From contig NZ_FNDJ01000012.1 of assembly GCF_900099965.1 (NCBI RefSeq), forward strand, positions 303,975 through 367,974: a DNA stretch of 64,000 nt, given 5' to 3'. The position numbers and the translations under genes are program-made. Every line of letters begins with the position of its first letter. Positions within the stretch are counted from its first letter, which is position 1. Below, one piece after another: positions 19,111 to 27,263 of the stretch. The notes under the pieces are model-generated. The model worked only from the letters and a program-made list of their open reading frames with translations, ran no database searches and was not told the origin of the DNA. This stretch comes from Nonomuraea jiangxiensis. GTDB lineage: Bacteria; Actinomycetota; Actinomycetes; Streptosporangiales; Streptosporangiaceae.

Positions 19111-19698
19111 CTATTCCACCCCGAAGGCCAGCAGCGTCAGCGACGTCGTCAGCGCGCCGACCACCGCTCCGGCCAGGACCTGGGCCCAGGTGTGGTGCGT
19201 GAGGCGTACCCGGGCCCAGGACACCAGCGCCAGCACGGCGGCACCCGCGATCGCGGTCGGCCAGGCGGGCAGGACGTGCGCGAGCACCACCACCGTGCCC
19301 GCCCAGACGGCGGCGTGGAAGGAGATCTTCCAGCGCAGCGTGATCGGCACGGTCACGCCCAGCGCCACCAGCATCGCCGTGACGGTGGCGACCAGCAGCG
19401 TGGGCGCGCCCAGCACGACCAGCAGGGCCAGCGCCGCCAGTACGGCCGCCGTCGCGGCCAGCAGCGGCCCGGTGCGGCGGGCGCGGTCCACGATGTGGTG
19501 GGAGTCGAGACGGCCGGAGCGCACGCCCAGCGCGATCACCGCCGCCGGGACGCCGCCGCACAGCGCCGAGGCCACCAGGCCCCACGCCGCCCCGCCCCAG
19601 CCCTGGGCGAGCAGGCCGACGATCGGCGGCATGACGATCACCAGCACCTGCGGTGCCAGCAGGTTCGTCACCCGTTTCGCCACGAGGTCGGCCGTCAT
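19111..19698 (-). CDS. PAP2-like integral membrane phosphatase
   Basis: 195 aa with five or six hydrophobic helices. The C-terminal WKISFHAAVWAGTVVVLAHV and SWARVRLTHHTWAQVLAGAV resemble phosphatase motifs 2 and 3 of PAP2 enzymes (a His in the former, then R-x5-H). The canonical PSGH is replaced by KISFH, so catalytic competence is uncertain; many actinobacterial relatives look the same. Probable role is dephosphorylation of a lipid or isoprenoid phosphate at the membrane. It lies 28 bases before the DUF427 start on the same strand. Confidence 0.7.
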   Translation of the reverse strand: MTADLVAKRVTNLLAPQVLVIVMPPIVGLLAQGWGGAAWGLVASALCGGVPAAVIALGVRSGRLDSHHIVDRARRTGPLLAATAAVLAALALLVVLGAPTLLVATVTAMLVALGVTVPITLRWKISFHAAVWAGTVVVLAHVLPAWPTAIAGAAVLALVSWARVRLTHHTWAQVLAGAVVGALTTSLTLLAFGVE

Positions 19699-19807
19699 GT
19701 CAGGAAGACTACGAGATCATGAACCGCGCCCCTCGCGAGGGGCACCCTTCCCAGCACCCTGACAGCCCCCCACCGACCCCTGCCGCCACGCGAGGCCCGC
19801 GCCGCGA

Positions 19808-20275
19808 TCAGCCCTTTCCGGCCGCGTTCACGATGCGGGTGGTCGAGCGGCCGGGGATGGCCGCCATCTCCCAGCACTCGGCGCCCAGGATCGCGGCGGC
19901 GGCGGCGCGGGCCCCGGCGTGCGGGTCGCCCGCCGTGTGCGCCAGCGCCGCAGGACGCATCGGCGCCAGCAGGTCGATGTAGTCCTCGGGTCCGTGCGCC
20001 TCGGGCGGCCCCGTCACGACGAACACGCCGGTCACGAAGCGGAGCGCGGACAGCACCTCGGCCCGTTCCACCGCCGGGTTGAACGGGCGGGTCGGCCCCT
20101 TCCAGGCCCGCACCCGGGGGTCGTCCTCGACCCCGACGACCAGCGGCAGCCCGCGCGCCGCCACCGCCCCCAGATAGCGCACGTGCCCCACGTGCAGGAT
20201 GTCGAAGACCCCCGTCACGACCGCCGCCCCGGGTTTGTCGTACGGCTGCACCCAGACGGCCTCCAGACTGCTCAC
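19808..20275 (-). CDS. Cytidylyltransferase-like nucleotidyltransferase (RfaE/TagD type)
   Basis: 155 aa. GVFDILHVGHVRYL is the diagnostic HxGH nucleotide-binding loop of the cytidylyltransferase superfamily, and GRSTTRIVNAAG at the end corresponds to the RTxGxSTT-like motif. Such enzymes activate a phosphorylated alcohol or sugar as a nucleotide conjugate, for example the ADP-heptose branch or glycerol-phosphate activation; which one is not evident here. GTG 20275 is preferred because of the GAGGAGG ribosome site six bases upstream; the longer frame begins inside the divergent promoter region. Confidence 0.85.
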   Translation of the reverse strand: MSSLEAVWVQPYDKPGAAVVTGVFDILHVGHVRYLGAVAARGLPLVVGVEDDPRVRAWKGPTRPFNPAVERAEVLSALRFVTGVFVVTGPPEAHGPEDYIDLLAPMRPAALAHTAGDPHAGARAAAAAILGAECWEMAAIPGRSTTRIVNAAGKG

Positions 20276-20483
20276 ACGACCTCCTCGGACGGCCGGGCGA
20301 GTAGGCTGCTGTGCACGACTTTGCTCCCCCACGGGCCTAGACGACTCGTCGATCGCAGCGTACTCGGTCGGCCTCCGCGGTCGCACAGGCGACCTTGAGA
20401 AAGGGCATTCCTACCTTTTCGCAATAATCTCCACCCCAGGTCTGGCGCGTCTCCTAACGTCACCGGATTTGGGGGAGGTCGCC

Positions 20484-20948
20484 GTGGCACAGCCGGACGT
20501 CAGACAGGCCGCTGGATCGGGGGACGGGGAGGATGAGTCCGGCCCGCACGACCGCATGGCCCGGCTGCCGGGGATGCCCTCCCAGGTGTCCAGGGCCAGG
20601 CAGCTCGTCACGTCCGCGCTGGGCCGCGACCACCCGTTCTACGACGACGTCGTGCTGCTCACCAGCGAGCTGGCCACGAACGCCGTCCTGCACACCAGGT
20701 CCGGCTGCGACGGCTCGTTCACGGTGACCGTGACGAGCTCGGACGCCCTGGTCAGGGTGCACGTCTCGGACGCCGGGTCGGAGGGGCCGCCGTGCGTGTG
20801 CCGTACCGGTGCGCAGGCCACCGGCGGGCGCGGCCTGCCGCTGGTCGAGGCGCTCAGCCACCGCTGGGGTTTCGTGCGGGAGGGCGGCGCCACGACGGTC
20901 TGGTTCGAGCTCGTGCACTCCGCCGTGCCCGCCGAGGTGGCGGTCTAA
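20484..20948 (+). CDS. RsbW/SpoIIAB-like ATP-binding regulatory protein
   Basis: 154 aa. This is a GHKL (HATPase_c) domain with N-box LLTSELATNAVLHT, G1 box VSDAGSEGP and G2 box ATGGRGLPLVEAL. Such stand-alone proteins in actinobacteria act as anti-sigma factor kinases or partner-switch components. No sigma or STAS gene is adjacent, so its partner is elsewhere, perhaps the cluster near 48-50 kb. GTG 20484 follows a strong GGGGGAGG ribosome site. The gene converges with the LuxR regulator with a 4-bp overlap of the stops. Confidence 0.88.
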   Translation: MAQPDVRQAAGSGDGEDESGPHDRMARLPGMPSQVSRARQLVTSALGRDHPFYDDVVLLTSELATNAVLHTRSGCDGSFTVTVTSSDALVRVHVSDAGSEGPPCVCRTGAQATGGRGLPLVEALSHRWGFVREGGATTVWFELVHSAVPAEVAV

Positions 20949-21916
20949 GGGTCCAGGCGGCACAGGCCCTCGGCGAGGGCCTTGGTGGTGAGCCGGGTGC
21001 GGCTGTCGCAGCCCAGCTTGGCGAAGATGTGCTCCAGGTGGGTGGTCACCGTGCGGACGCTGAGCACGAGCGCGGCGGCGATCTGCGGGTTGGAGTCCCC
21101 GGCCGCCACCCTGGTGAGCACGTCCACCTCCCGCCCCGTCAGGTCGTAGGGCAGCGCGCAGGGCCGCTCGGCCGCGATGGCTCCCTGTAACGACCCCTGG
21201 AACCCGACTCCCGCCCTGATCAGCCGTAACTCGTGCCACCGCCCGTCACGGTCGAGCCAGAGCCCGTGCCGGCCCAGCTCCCGCGAGTCGATGAACGCCC
21301 GGGCGAACGCCGCCGCCGCCGGATCCTCCCACAGCACCCGCGACACCGCGTGCCGGGGAACCTCGCGCCGCACGCCCAGCCGGTCGAACGCCACCGCGTG
21401 GAAGTCCGCGGGCAGCCCCACCGGGTCGATCACGCACCGGGTCAGGTCGGTGACGTGGGCCAGCATCGGGCTCGCCGCCGCCACCAGCCTCCCGGTGGCC
21501 CGCGGGAAGTCCCGCCGGGCGGTCAGGTGCAGCAGCCCCGTGTACCGCCCCTCGCTCAGGAACAGCGGCGCCGTCAGCCCGGCCCGCCAGCCGTGGGGGG
21601 CGAGATGGCGCCGGAAATAGCCCTCGGTGCCGGGCTCGGGCATCCGTACCGGCTCGCGGGTGGCCATCGCCCTCCGGTACGCCTCCAGCCCGGCGTATTC
21701 CTCGGCCGCGTCCCGGTCGATGCGCCCGTGCCCGTCGGAGATCACGCTGTGGTGCCGCCCCGTGGCCGGGTCGAACGCGACGAACTCGTAGGCGTCGTGC
21801 GGGATCACCCGCCGCAGCGCCGCCATCGCCCCGTGCGCGCCCCCGCCGCCCGCCACCTGGTAGCCGACCTCGGCGAACGCCTCCAAGTGGCGCACGTCCA
21901 AGGTGATCTCTACCAC
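20945..21916 (-). CDS. LuxR family transcriptional regulator
   Basis: 323 aa. The C-terminal LuxR/NarL helix-turn-helix is complete (LTGREVDVLTRVAAGDSNPQ, then SVRTVTTHLEHIFAKLGCDS). The N-terminal 250 residues look like a GAF-type sensor (PHDAYEFVAFDPATGRHHSV, GLLHLTARRDFP). No response-regulator receiver domain is present, so it probably senses a small ligand directly. GTG 21916, after AAGGG, is the likely start; the longer frame includes low-complexity, non-family sequence. Confidence 0.88.
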   Translation of the reverse strand: MVEITLDVRHLEAFAEVGYQVAGGGGAHGAMAALRRVIPHDAYEFVAFDPATGRHHSVISDGHGRIDRDAAEEYAGLEAYRRAMATREPVRMPEPGTEGYFRRHLAPHGWRAGLTAPLFLSEGRYTGLLHLTARRDFPRATGRLVAAASPMLAHVTDLTRCVIDPVGLPADFHAVAFDRLGVRREVPRHAVSRVLWEDPAAAAFARAFIDSRELGRHGLWLDRDGRWHELRLIRAGVGFQGSLQGAIAAERPCALPYDLTGREVDVLTRVAAGDSNPQIAAALVLSVRTVTTHLEHIFAKLGCDSRTRLTTKALAEGLCRLDP

Positions 21917-21983
21917 GGAGCCCTTTATATCATTTGCCCGAATTTCACCCCAGGACCGCGAAGGCCGGGGATCCGCCCCGCCG

Positions 21984-22340
21984 TCATCCGGTCCTCCGTA
22001 GCCAGCGCGTGTGCGCGGCCCAGGCCGTCGCAGCACCCACCGCGTACCAGAAGAGGTCGGGCGGGTTGAACGTGCTGCCCAGCAGTGGCCGCAGCATGGC
22101 AGGGATCTCGCCGAGCTGGGCGAACTCGATCAGCCAGCTCACCCCTGCCGCCACCACCGCCGCCGCCCAGGGTCTCACCCTGGGGAGGATCAGCACCACG
22201 AGCGTGTAGATCAGGACGGTGTAGAGGGCGTCGCCCGCGTACTTCGACACGGGGCCGTCGAACAACGCACGCACCCCCAACCCGACCGCAATCGTCAGGA
22301 CGGCTGCGATGAGAACAGGCATACGGGACACCGGCGCCAC
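21984..22340 (-). CDS. DUF2809 family small membrane protein
   Basis: 118 aa with four predicted membrane helices (VLIAAVLTIAVGLGVRALFD, ALYTVLIYTLVVLILPRV, WAAAVVAAGVSWLIEFAQLG, FWYAVGAATAWAA). The FDGPVSKYAGDALYTVLIY stretch and the conserved SWLIEFAQL are characteristic of DUF2809/VanZ-like proteins. Function is unknown. It is transcribed divergently from the Thr leader-thrS unit. Confidence 0.8.
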   Translation of the reverse strand: MAPVSRMPVLIAAVLTIAVGLGVRALFDGPVSKYAGDALYTVLIYTLVVLILPRVRPWAAAVVAAGVSWLIEFAQLGEIPAMLRPLLGSTFNPPDLFWYAVGAATAWAAHTRWLRRTG

Positions 22341-22398
22341 GTTAGCGGCAATTCCGGGGACCGAACGCGGCCACCAGACCCACCGGCCGCGCGGATGC

Positions 22399-22404
22399 TA
22401 TGGT
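22399..22404 (+). promoter_or_regulatory. -10 box for the Thr leader/thrS transcript
   Basis: TATGGT lies 7 bases before the leader-peptide ATG at 22412, placing the transcription start at or next to the ATG, so the leader is probably leaderless. A weak -35 (CAGACC at 22375-22380) sits 18 bases upstream. Confidence 0.5.
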
Positions 22405-22411
22405 CGGTGCC

Positions 22412-22462
22412 ATGCAGCGCGCCTTCGTCACGACGACGCCGGATCTCCTCCCGGCGCGCTGA
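22412..22462 (+). CDS. Threonine-rich leader peptide (ribosome-mediated attenuator)
   Basis: A 16-codon ORF reads MQRAFVTTTPDLLPAR and stops with TGA. Three consecutive ACG threonine codons (22430-22438) sit immediately upstream of a threonyl-tRNA synthetase gene, which is the classic arrangement for transcription attenuation by ribosome stalling. RNA segments fit the model: GCGCGCC (22417-22423) can pair with GGCGCGC (22453-22459) around the Thr codons; CCCGG (22450-22454) can alternatively pair with CCGGG (22474-22478), which would disrupt the terminator hairpin. Stalling at scarce Thr-tRNA would mask the first segment and favour read-through. It is too short to be found by ordinary gene callers. 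Mechanism is inferred. Confidence 0.72.
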   Translation: MQRAFVTTTPDLLPAR

Positions 22463-22471
22463 ATCCATGCT

Positions 22472-22491
22472 TCCCGGGCGGACGCCCGGGA
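22472..22491 (+). terminator. Attenuator hairpin before thrS
   Basis: TCCCGGGC (22472-22479) and GCCCGGGA (22484-22491) form an 8-bp GC stem with a GGAC loop, 9 bases after the leader stop. No long T-run follows (CCTGGTCGTT), which is common for actinobacterial terminators. Confidence 0.6.
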
Positions 22492-22525
22492 CCTGGTCGT
22501 TCGCCCTTTCCCGTAAAGGACGATC

Positions 22526-23701
22526 ATGAACGACCACCGCAAGCTCGGCCGTGAGCTGGGCATCTTCGACACCGACCCGCTGATCGGCGCGGGCCTGCCC
22601 TACTGGCTGCCCGCCGGGGCGGCCCTGCGCAAGGCCGTCGAGGACTATGTCCACGAGCTCGAACGCCGTAACGGCTACCAGCACGTCAACTCGCCCGTAC
22701 TCGGCAAACGCGAGCTGTACGAGCGATCCGGCCACTGGGCGCACTACGCCGAGGACATGTTCCCGCCCATGCGGGTGGGCGGGGAGGAGTTCGTGCTGCG
22801 GCCCAGCCTGTGCCCGCACCACGCGCTCATTTACCGCTCGCGGCAACGCAGCCACCGCGAGCTGCCGCTGCGCGTGGCGGAGCTGGGCGGCATGTACCGT
22901 TCCGAGCTGTCCGGCGTGCTCGGCGGGCTGACCAGGGTGCGCTCCATCCAGCTCAACGACGGCCACGTGTTCTGCCCGCCGGAGGCCGCCGCCGCCGAGA
23001 CCTCGGCCGCGCTCGACCTCATCGAGGCCGCGCACGCCCAGCTCGGCATCCGGGCCGTACGCTACCGGCTGTCGCTGGGCGGCGACGGCGGCAAGTACGT
23101 GGACGACCCGGGCATGTGGGCGCGTTCCGAGGCGATCCTGCGCGAGGTGCTGAAGCAGCGCGGCCGGGACTACGAGGAGGAACGCGGCGAGGGCGCCTTC
23201 TACGGCCCCAAGATCGACATCCAGATCGCCGACCCGGCGGGCCGCGAGAGCACCCTGTCCACCGTCCAGGTCGACCTCTACCAGCCCGGACGCTTCGACC
23301 TGCGCTACGTCGGCGGCCACCGGCCCGTCATGGTGCACCGCAGCGTCGTCGGCGGCCTCGAACGCCTGGCCGCGCACCTCGTCGAGGTGCACGGAGGCGC
23401 GTTCCCTGCCTGGATGGCGCCCGTACAGGCCGTGGTGCTGCCGGTGTCGGAGACCGAGTCGGCCGCCGCCGAGGACCTGCTGCGGCGCTGCGTGGCCGCC
23501 GGGTTGCGGGCGGAACTGGCGCCCGCCGACCGGGGCAGCCTGGGGGCCAGGATCAGGGCGCACCGGCTGGTGCCGTACCAGCTCGTGGTGGGGCCGCGCG
23601 AGGCGGCGAGCGGCCAGGCGTCGGTACGGCTGCGCGACGGCCGCCAGGCCGGCCACGTACCGGTGGAGCGGCTCGCGGCCGAATCGCGGCCCGTTTTCTG
23701 A
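22526..23701 (+). CDS. thrS: Threonyl-tRNA synthetase, catalytic-core form lacking TGS and editing domains
   Basis: 391 aa against roughly 650 for housekeeping ThrRS. The class II catalytic core and C-terminal anticodon-binding domain are present. Zn ligands are kept: Cys in LRPSLCPHHALIY, His in LNDGHVFC, His in VHRSVVGGLERL. Motif 2 (RVAELGGMYRSELSGVLGGL) is also intact. The N-terminal TGS and editing domains are absent from the start (MNDHRKLGRELGIFDTDPLI), and no frame upstream could supply them. It charges tRNA-Thr without in-cis proofreading of serine. A second, full-length thrS is expected elsewhere. The upstream Thr leader suggests induction on Thr-tRNA shortage; a resistance or stress paralogue is plausible. 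Confidence 0.92.
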   Translation: MNDHRKLGRELGIFDTDPLIGAGLPYWLPAGAALRKAVEDYVHELERRNGYQHVNSPVLGKRELYERSGHWAHYAEDMFPPMRVGGEEFVLRPSLCPHHALIYRSRQRSHRELPLRVAELGGMYRSELSGVLGGLTRVRSIQLNDGHVFCPPEAAAAETSAALDLIEAAHAQLGIRAVRYRLSLGGDGGKYVDDPGMWARSEAILREVLKQRGRDYEEERGEGAFYGPKIDIQIADPAGRESTLSTVQVDLYQPGRFDLRYVGGHRPVMVHRSVVGGLERLAAHLVEVHGGAFPAWMAPVQAVVLPVSETESAAAEDLLRRCVAAGLRAELAPADRGSLGARIRAHRLVPYQLVVGPREAASGQASVRLRDGRQAGHVPVERLAAESRPVF

Positions 23702-23800
23702 CGTCGCCGCGACCGGGAAATCAAAAAGGTAACGGCCCCTTCCCTAATGCAGTAAAGGACTCGTAAAGTCCCTGCAACACGCCGTGTCGGGGAGGACGAC

Positions 23801-25837
23801 TTGACCGAGCTGAGCGACCGTGAGGCCGAGCTGGTTTCCGCGCACGAGCAGGAACGCCCGGCGCGGCAACTCGGCGGGGCCCTGCGGCTCGGCGTGTGGA
23901 TCGTGGGCGGGTTGTTGTCCGTCTATTCGCTGGTCGTGGTGTTCCGGCCGGTCGAGGCGGTGGAGCATCGGATCACGTTCCTGGCGGTGGCGCTGCCGCT
24001 GGTCTTCCTGTGCTACCGGGCGGGGACGGGATCGCTGCTCCAGCGGCTCGGCCGACGCGGCGGCGGCACCCCGGCCCCTGTCCCGGTTCCCGCTCCCGAG
24101 CCCCAGGCCGAGCCCGCCGCCCCCGCCGCCTCCCCCGGGGGGACGCGGCGGGTGGAGTGGCCGAGCGTGGCCGACTGGCTGCTGGCCGCCGCCGCGCTGG
24201 CCGTGCTGGTCTACCCGCTGCTCGACATCGACGGCTTCCGCGACCGCGGCTCGGGAGCGGCCCTGACGGAGCTGGACATCGCGGCCGGGCTGGTGCTGAC
24301 GGTGCTGCTGCTGGAGGCGGTACGCCGCACCGTCGGCTGGGCCCTGTCCATCATCTGCATAATTTTCCTGATTTATGCCTATTACGGTGCCTATTTACCG
24401 ATCGATTGGACGATCGGGCACCGCGGATTCGACCTCAGCCAGATCGTGTCCCAGCTCTACACGGGCACCGAGGGTTTCTTCGGCGTGCCGATGCAGGTGG
24501 CGGCCAGCTACATCATCCTCTTCACCATTTATGGCGCCGTACTCGACTATTCCGGTGCAAGCCGCTTCTTCATCGACCTGAGCTTCGCCGCGTTCCGCAG
24601 GTCCCGCGCCGCCCCCGGCCGTACCGTCACCACGGCGGGCTTCCTGCTCGGCACGGTGTCGGGCTCCGGCGTGGCCACCACGGTGAGCCTGGGCAGCGTC
24701 GCCTGGCCGGTGTTGCGCAGGGCGGGCTATCCGAGGGAGCCGGCCGGCGGCATCCTGGCCGCCGCCGGCATCGGCGCCATCCTCTCCCCGCCCACGCTGG
24801 GCGCGGCGGCCTTCATCATCGCCGAGTACCTCAGGGTCAGCTATCTCCAGGTGCTCCTCTACGCCACGATCCCCACGATCCTGTACTACCTGGGCATCTT
24901 CCTGGCCATCGAGATCGACTCGCGCCGCTTCGGCACCCACGCCGTACGGGTGGACGCCCCCCGGGCGGGCAGGCTGCTGCTGCGCTTCGGCTACCACTTC
25001 AGCTCGCTGATCCTCATCATCGTGCTGATGGCGCTGGACCGCTCGGCGTTCCAGTCCGTGGTGATCGCCACCGGCATCGCGTTCGCGCTGTCGTTCCTCG
25101 ACCCGCGGCACCGGATGGGGCCGAGGCGCGTCGGGCAGGCGCTGGCCAAGGGCACGCTGGAGGTGCTGCCGGTGACCGCGGTGTGCGCGGCGGCGGGCAT
25201 CATCGTGGGCGTCATCACCCAGACGGGGCTCGGGCTCAACCTCAGCGGGATCATCGTCGACCTCGCCGCGGGCAACCTGATCCTGACGACGGTCATGTCC
25301 GGCGTCGCGGTCCTGCTGCTGGGCCTGGCCGTGCCGGTGACCGCGAGCTTCATCATCGCCGCGGTGATCATCAGCCCGGCGCTCATGGCGCTCGGGGTGA
25401 CGCAGCCCGAGGCGTACATGTTCATCTTCTACTACGCGGTGCTGTCGGAGGTGAGCCCGCCCACGGCGCTGTCCGCGGTGGCGGCGGCCGCGATCACCGG
25501 CGGCAACACGTACCGGACGATGATGATGACCTGGCGTTACACGCTGCCGGCGTTCCTGGTGCCGTTCGCTTTCGTGCTGACGCCGAACGGGCAGGCGCTG
25601 CTCGGGCAGGGCCCGATCGGCACCGTGCTGCTGATGACCGCCGTCTCGGCGGTCGCGGTGGCCGCGCTCGCGCTGGCCACCGGCGGCCTGAGCGGCTGGC
25701 CGGAACGCCTGCTGGCCGCGGTGGCCGCGGTGCTGCTGCTGTTCCTCGAACCCGTCCCCATCGTCGCCGGCCTGGCCGTCCTGGCCCTGGCCGCCGCCGT
25801 GCACCTCGTCAGAAGCAGGAGAAGGGACCCAGCTTGA
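23801..25837 (+). CDS. TRAP transporter fused permease (4TM+12TM), TAXI class
   Basis: 678 aa with many hydrophobic helices. The conserved DctM-like core includes GFLLGTVSGSGVATTVSLGS, AAAGIGAILSPPTLGAAAFI and FYYAVLSEVSPPTALSAVAA, characteristic of fused TAXI-TRAP permeases. With the binding protein encoded next it should import a carboxylate or amino-acid-like solute driven by an ion gradient. The start is TTG at 23801, set by a GGGGAGG site six bases upstream. A Pro/Ala-rich cytoplasmic insert (about 85-125) separates the first helices. The downstream gene overlaps by 4 bases. Confidence 0.93.
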   Translation: MTELSDREAELVSAHEQERPARQLGGALRLGVWIVGGLLSVYSLVVVFRPVEAVEHRITFLAVALPLVFLCYRAGTGSLLQRLGRRGGGTPAPVPVPAPEPQAEPAAPAASPGGTRRVEWPSVADWLLAAAALAVLVYPLLDIDGFRDRGSGAALTELDIAAGLVLTVLLLEAVRRTVGWALSIICIIFLIYAYYGAYLPIDWTIGHRGFDLSQIVSQLYTGTEGFFGVPMQVAASYIILFTIYGAVLDYSGASRFFIDLSFAAFRRSRAAPGRTVTTAGFLLGTVSGSGVATTVSLGSVAWPVLRRAGYPREPAGGILAAAGIGAILSPPTLGAAAFIIAEYLRVSYLQVLLYATIPTILYYLGIFLAIEIDSRRFGTHAVRVDAPRAGRLLLRFGYHFSSLILIIVLMALDRSAFQSVVIATGIAFALSFLDPRHRMGPRRVGQALAKGTLEVLPVTAVCAAAGIIVGVITQTGLGLNLSGIIVDLAAGNLILTTVMSGVAVLLLGLAVPVTASFIIAAVIISPALMALGVTQPEAYMFIFYYAVLSEVSPPTALSAVAAAAITGGNTYRTMMMTWRYTLPAFLVPFAFVLTPNGQALLGQGPIGTVLLMTAVSAVAVAALALATGGLSGWPERLLAAVAAVLLLFLEPVPIVAGLAVLALAAAVHLVRSRRRDPA

Positions 25838-26787
25838 AGCGGATCACAGCGATCGTGGCGGCGGCCGTCCTGGCCGTAGCGGGTTGCGGCAGCGGAGGAA
25901 GCGGCGGCGGCGGGTCGGGCAACCGGCTCTCCATCGCCACCGGCGGCACGACGGGCGTCTACTACGTGTACGGCGGCGGCCTGGCCAAGCAGCTCTCGGC
26001 CAACATCGCCAACACGCAGGCCACCGCGTCGGTCACCTCGGCCTCGGTGGAGAACATCAAGCTGCTGGCCTCCGGCCGGGCCGACATCGGCTTCTCCCAG
26101 GCCGACACCGCGGCCGACGCGGTCAACGGCAAGGACACGTTCACGGCGAAGCAGCCGGTCAAGGCCCTGGCCCGCATCTACGACAACTACGCGCACGTCG
26201 TGGTCTCCCCGGGCGTCCAGGCGGCCAAGGTCGCCGACCTGAAGGGCAAGGTCGTCTCGCTCGGCCCGGCCAACTCCGGCACCCAGGTGGTGGCCAGGCG
26301 CATGCTGGAGGCGGCCGGCCTGAACCCCGACACCGACATCACCAAGCAGCAGCTGTCGATCAACGAGTCGGTGCAGGCCGCCAAGGACGGCACCGTCGAC
26401 GCGTTCTTCTGGGTCGGCGGGCTGCCCACCAGCGGCATCACCGATCTCGCCACCAGCAAGCCGGACATGAAGCTGCTGGACACCAGTGACGTGCTGGCCA
26501 AGATGCAGGCCACGTACGGCGAGCAGTACGTCGGCCTGGACGTCGACCTGGCCACCTACAAGCTGCCCGGCACCGTCAAGACCGTCGGCATCGCGAACGT
26601 GCTGCTGGTCCCCGACAAGATGAGCGACCAGCTCGCCTACGACATCACCCGGGTCCTGTTCGAGAAGAAGGCGGAGCTGACGGCGGTGCACCCGGAGGCC
26701 GAGAAGCTCGATGTCCAGCTGGCCCAGCAGGTCGCGCCGGTCCCGTTGCACCCGGGGGCGGCCCGCTACTACCAGGAGAAGGGCTGA
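25834..26787 (+). CDS. TAXI family TRAP transporter solute-binding lipoprotein
   Basis: 317 aa. N-terminal lipoprotein signal with lipobox (VLAVAGC, Cys about residue 18) followed by a Gly/Ser linker. The body starts SIATGGTTGVYYVYGGGLA, the TAXI signature, and includes LGPANSGTQVVARRMLEAAG and DAFFWVGGLPTSGITDLA. It captures the solute outside the membrane and delivers it to the permease encoded upstream. The TTG start overlaps the permease TGA as TTGA, so translation is coupled. Identity of the solute is not evident. Confidence 0.94.
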   Translation: MKRITAIVAAAVLAVAGCGSGGSGGGGSGNRLSIATGGTTGVYYVYGGGLAKQLSANIANTQATASVTSASVENIKLLASGRADIGFSQADTAADAVNGKDTFTAKQPVKALARIYDNYAHVVVSPGVQAAKVADLKGKVVSLGPANSGTQVVARRMLEAAGLNPDTDITKQQLSINESVQAAKDGTVDAFFWVGGLPTSGITDLATSKPDMKLLDTSDVLAKMQATYGEQYVGLDVDLATYKLPGTVKTVGIANVLLVPDKMSDQLAYDITRVLFEKKAELTAVHPEAEKLDVQLAQQVAPVPLHPGAARYYQEKG

Positions 26788-27263
26788 TCAGGCTGGCGCT
26801 GGCGCTGGTCGCGGCGATGGCGCTCGGCTCCGGCGGCGGCGCCGGGCGCCTCACCGTAAACGGCCTCCCCATCCACCAGAGGTTCGCGATCGGGTATGTT
26901 CATACGGTTTACCAAGCCCCCTCAGCCGAACTCTTCGAGGTGCGGGACCACCGTTTCACCATGTGGGCGATCATCTCGACCAATGACAGCGTGCTCGACT
27001 ACTACGCCCTGGCCGGCACCCGCTCCCGCACGCCCAACGGGTTGTGGATGCTGCGCCTGGCCGAACCCGCCACGTACGAGGAGTTGTCGCTGCTCACCAC
27101 CCCGCTCGGCCGCAGGACCCTGCTGGCGGGCGGCCGCTGCCTGCCTCTCTATCCCGCCTCGGGGGCCGCCGAGGTGCGCCTGGCGGTGGAGCTCACGCCG
27201 GATCCGCGCGGCGAGCCCTGTCTCCCGCCCTACAGCCAGTCCTTCTTCTTGAACGCCGCGTAG
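26784..27263 (+). CDS. DUF1850 protein of the TAXI-TRAP operon, probable CTG start
   Basis: 159 aa from CTG 26784. The DUF1850 core HQRFAIGYVHTVYQAPSAEL matches the F-x-I-x-Y-x-HS-x3-P-x2-E pattern of proteins that follow TAXI-TRAP genes. From CTG the protein begins LIRLALALVAAMALGSGGGA, a plausible export signal; from the first ATG (26817) this signal is lost and no ribosome site is present. CTG has GGAG five bases upstream and overlaps the previous stop as CTGA, like the TTGA overlap one gene earlier. Probable accessory factor of the transporter. The 3' end overlaps the converging corA gene by 34 bases. Confidence 0.8.
   Translation: MIRLALALVAAMALGSGGGAGRLTVNGLPIHQRFAIGYVHTVYQAPSAELFEVRDHRFTMWAIISTNDSVLDYYALAGTRSRTPNGLWMLRLAEPATYEELSLLTTPLGRRTLLAGGRCLPLYPASGAAEVRLAVELTPDPRGEPCLPPYSQSFFLNAA

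Noticed and set aside
22341..22525. T-box riboswitch upstream of thrS
   Set aside because: No T-box consensus or specifier stem; the short Thr-rich ORF with alternative stems explains the region better.
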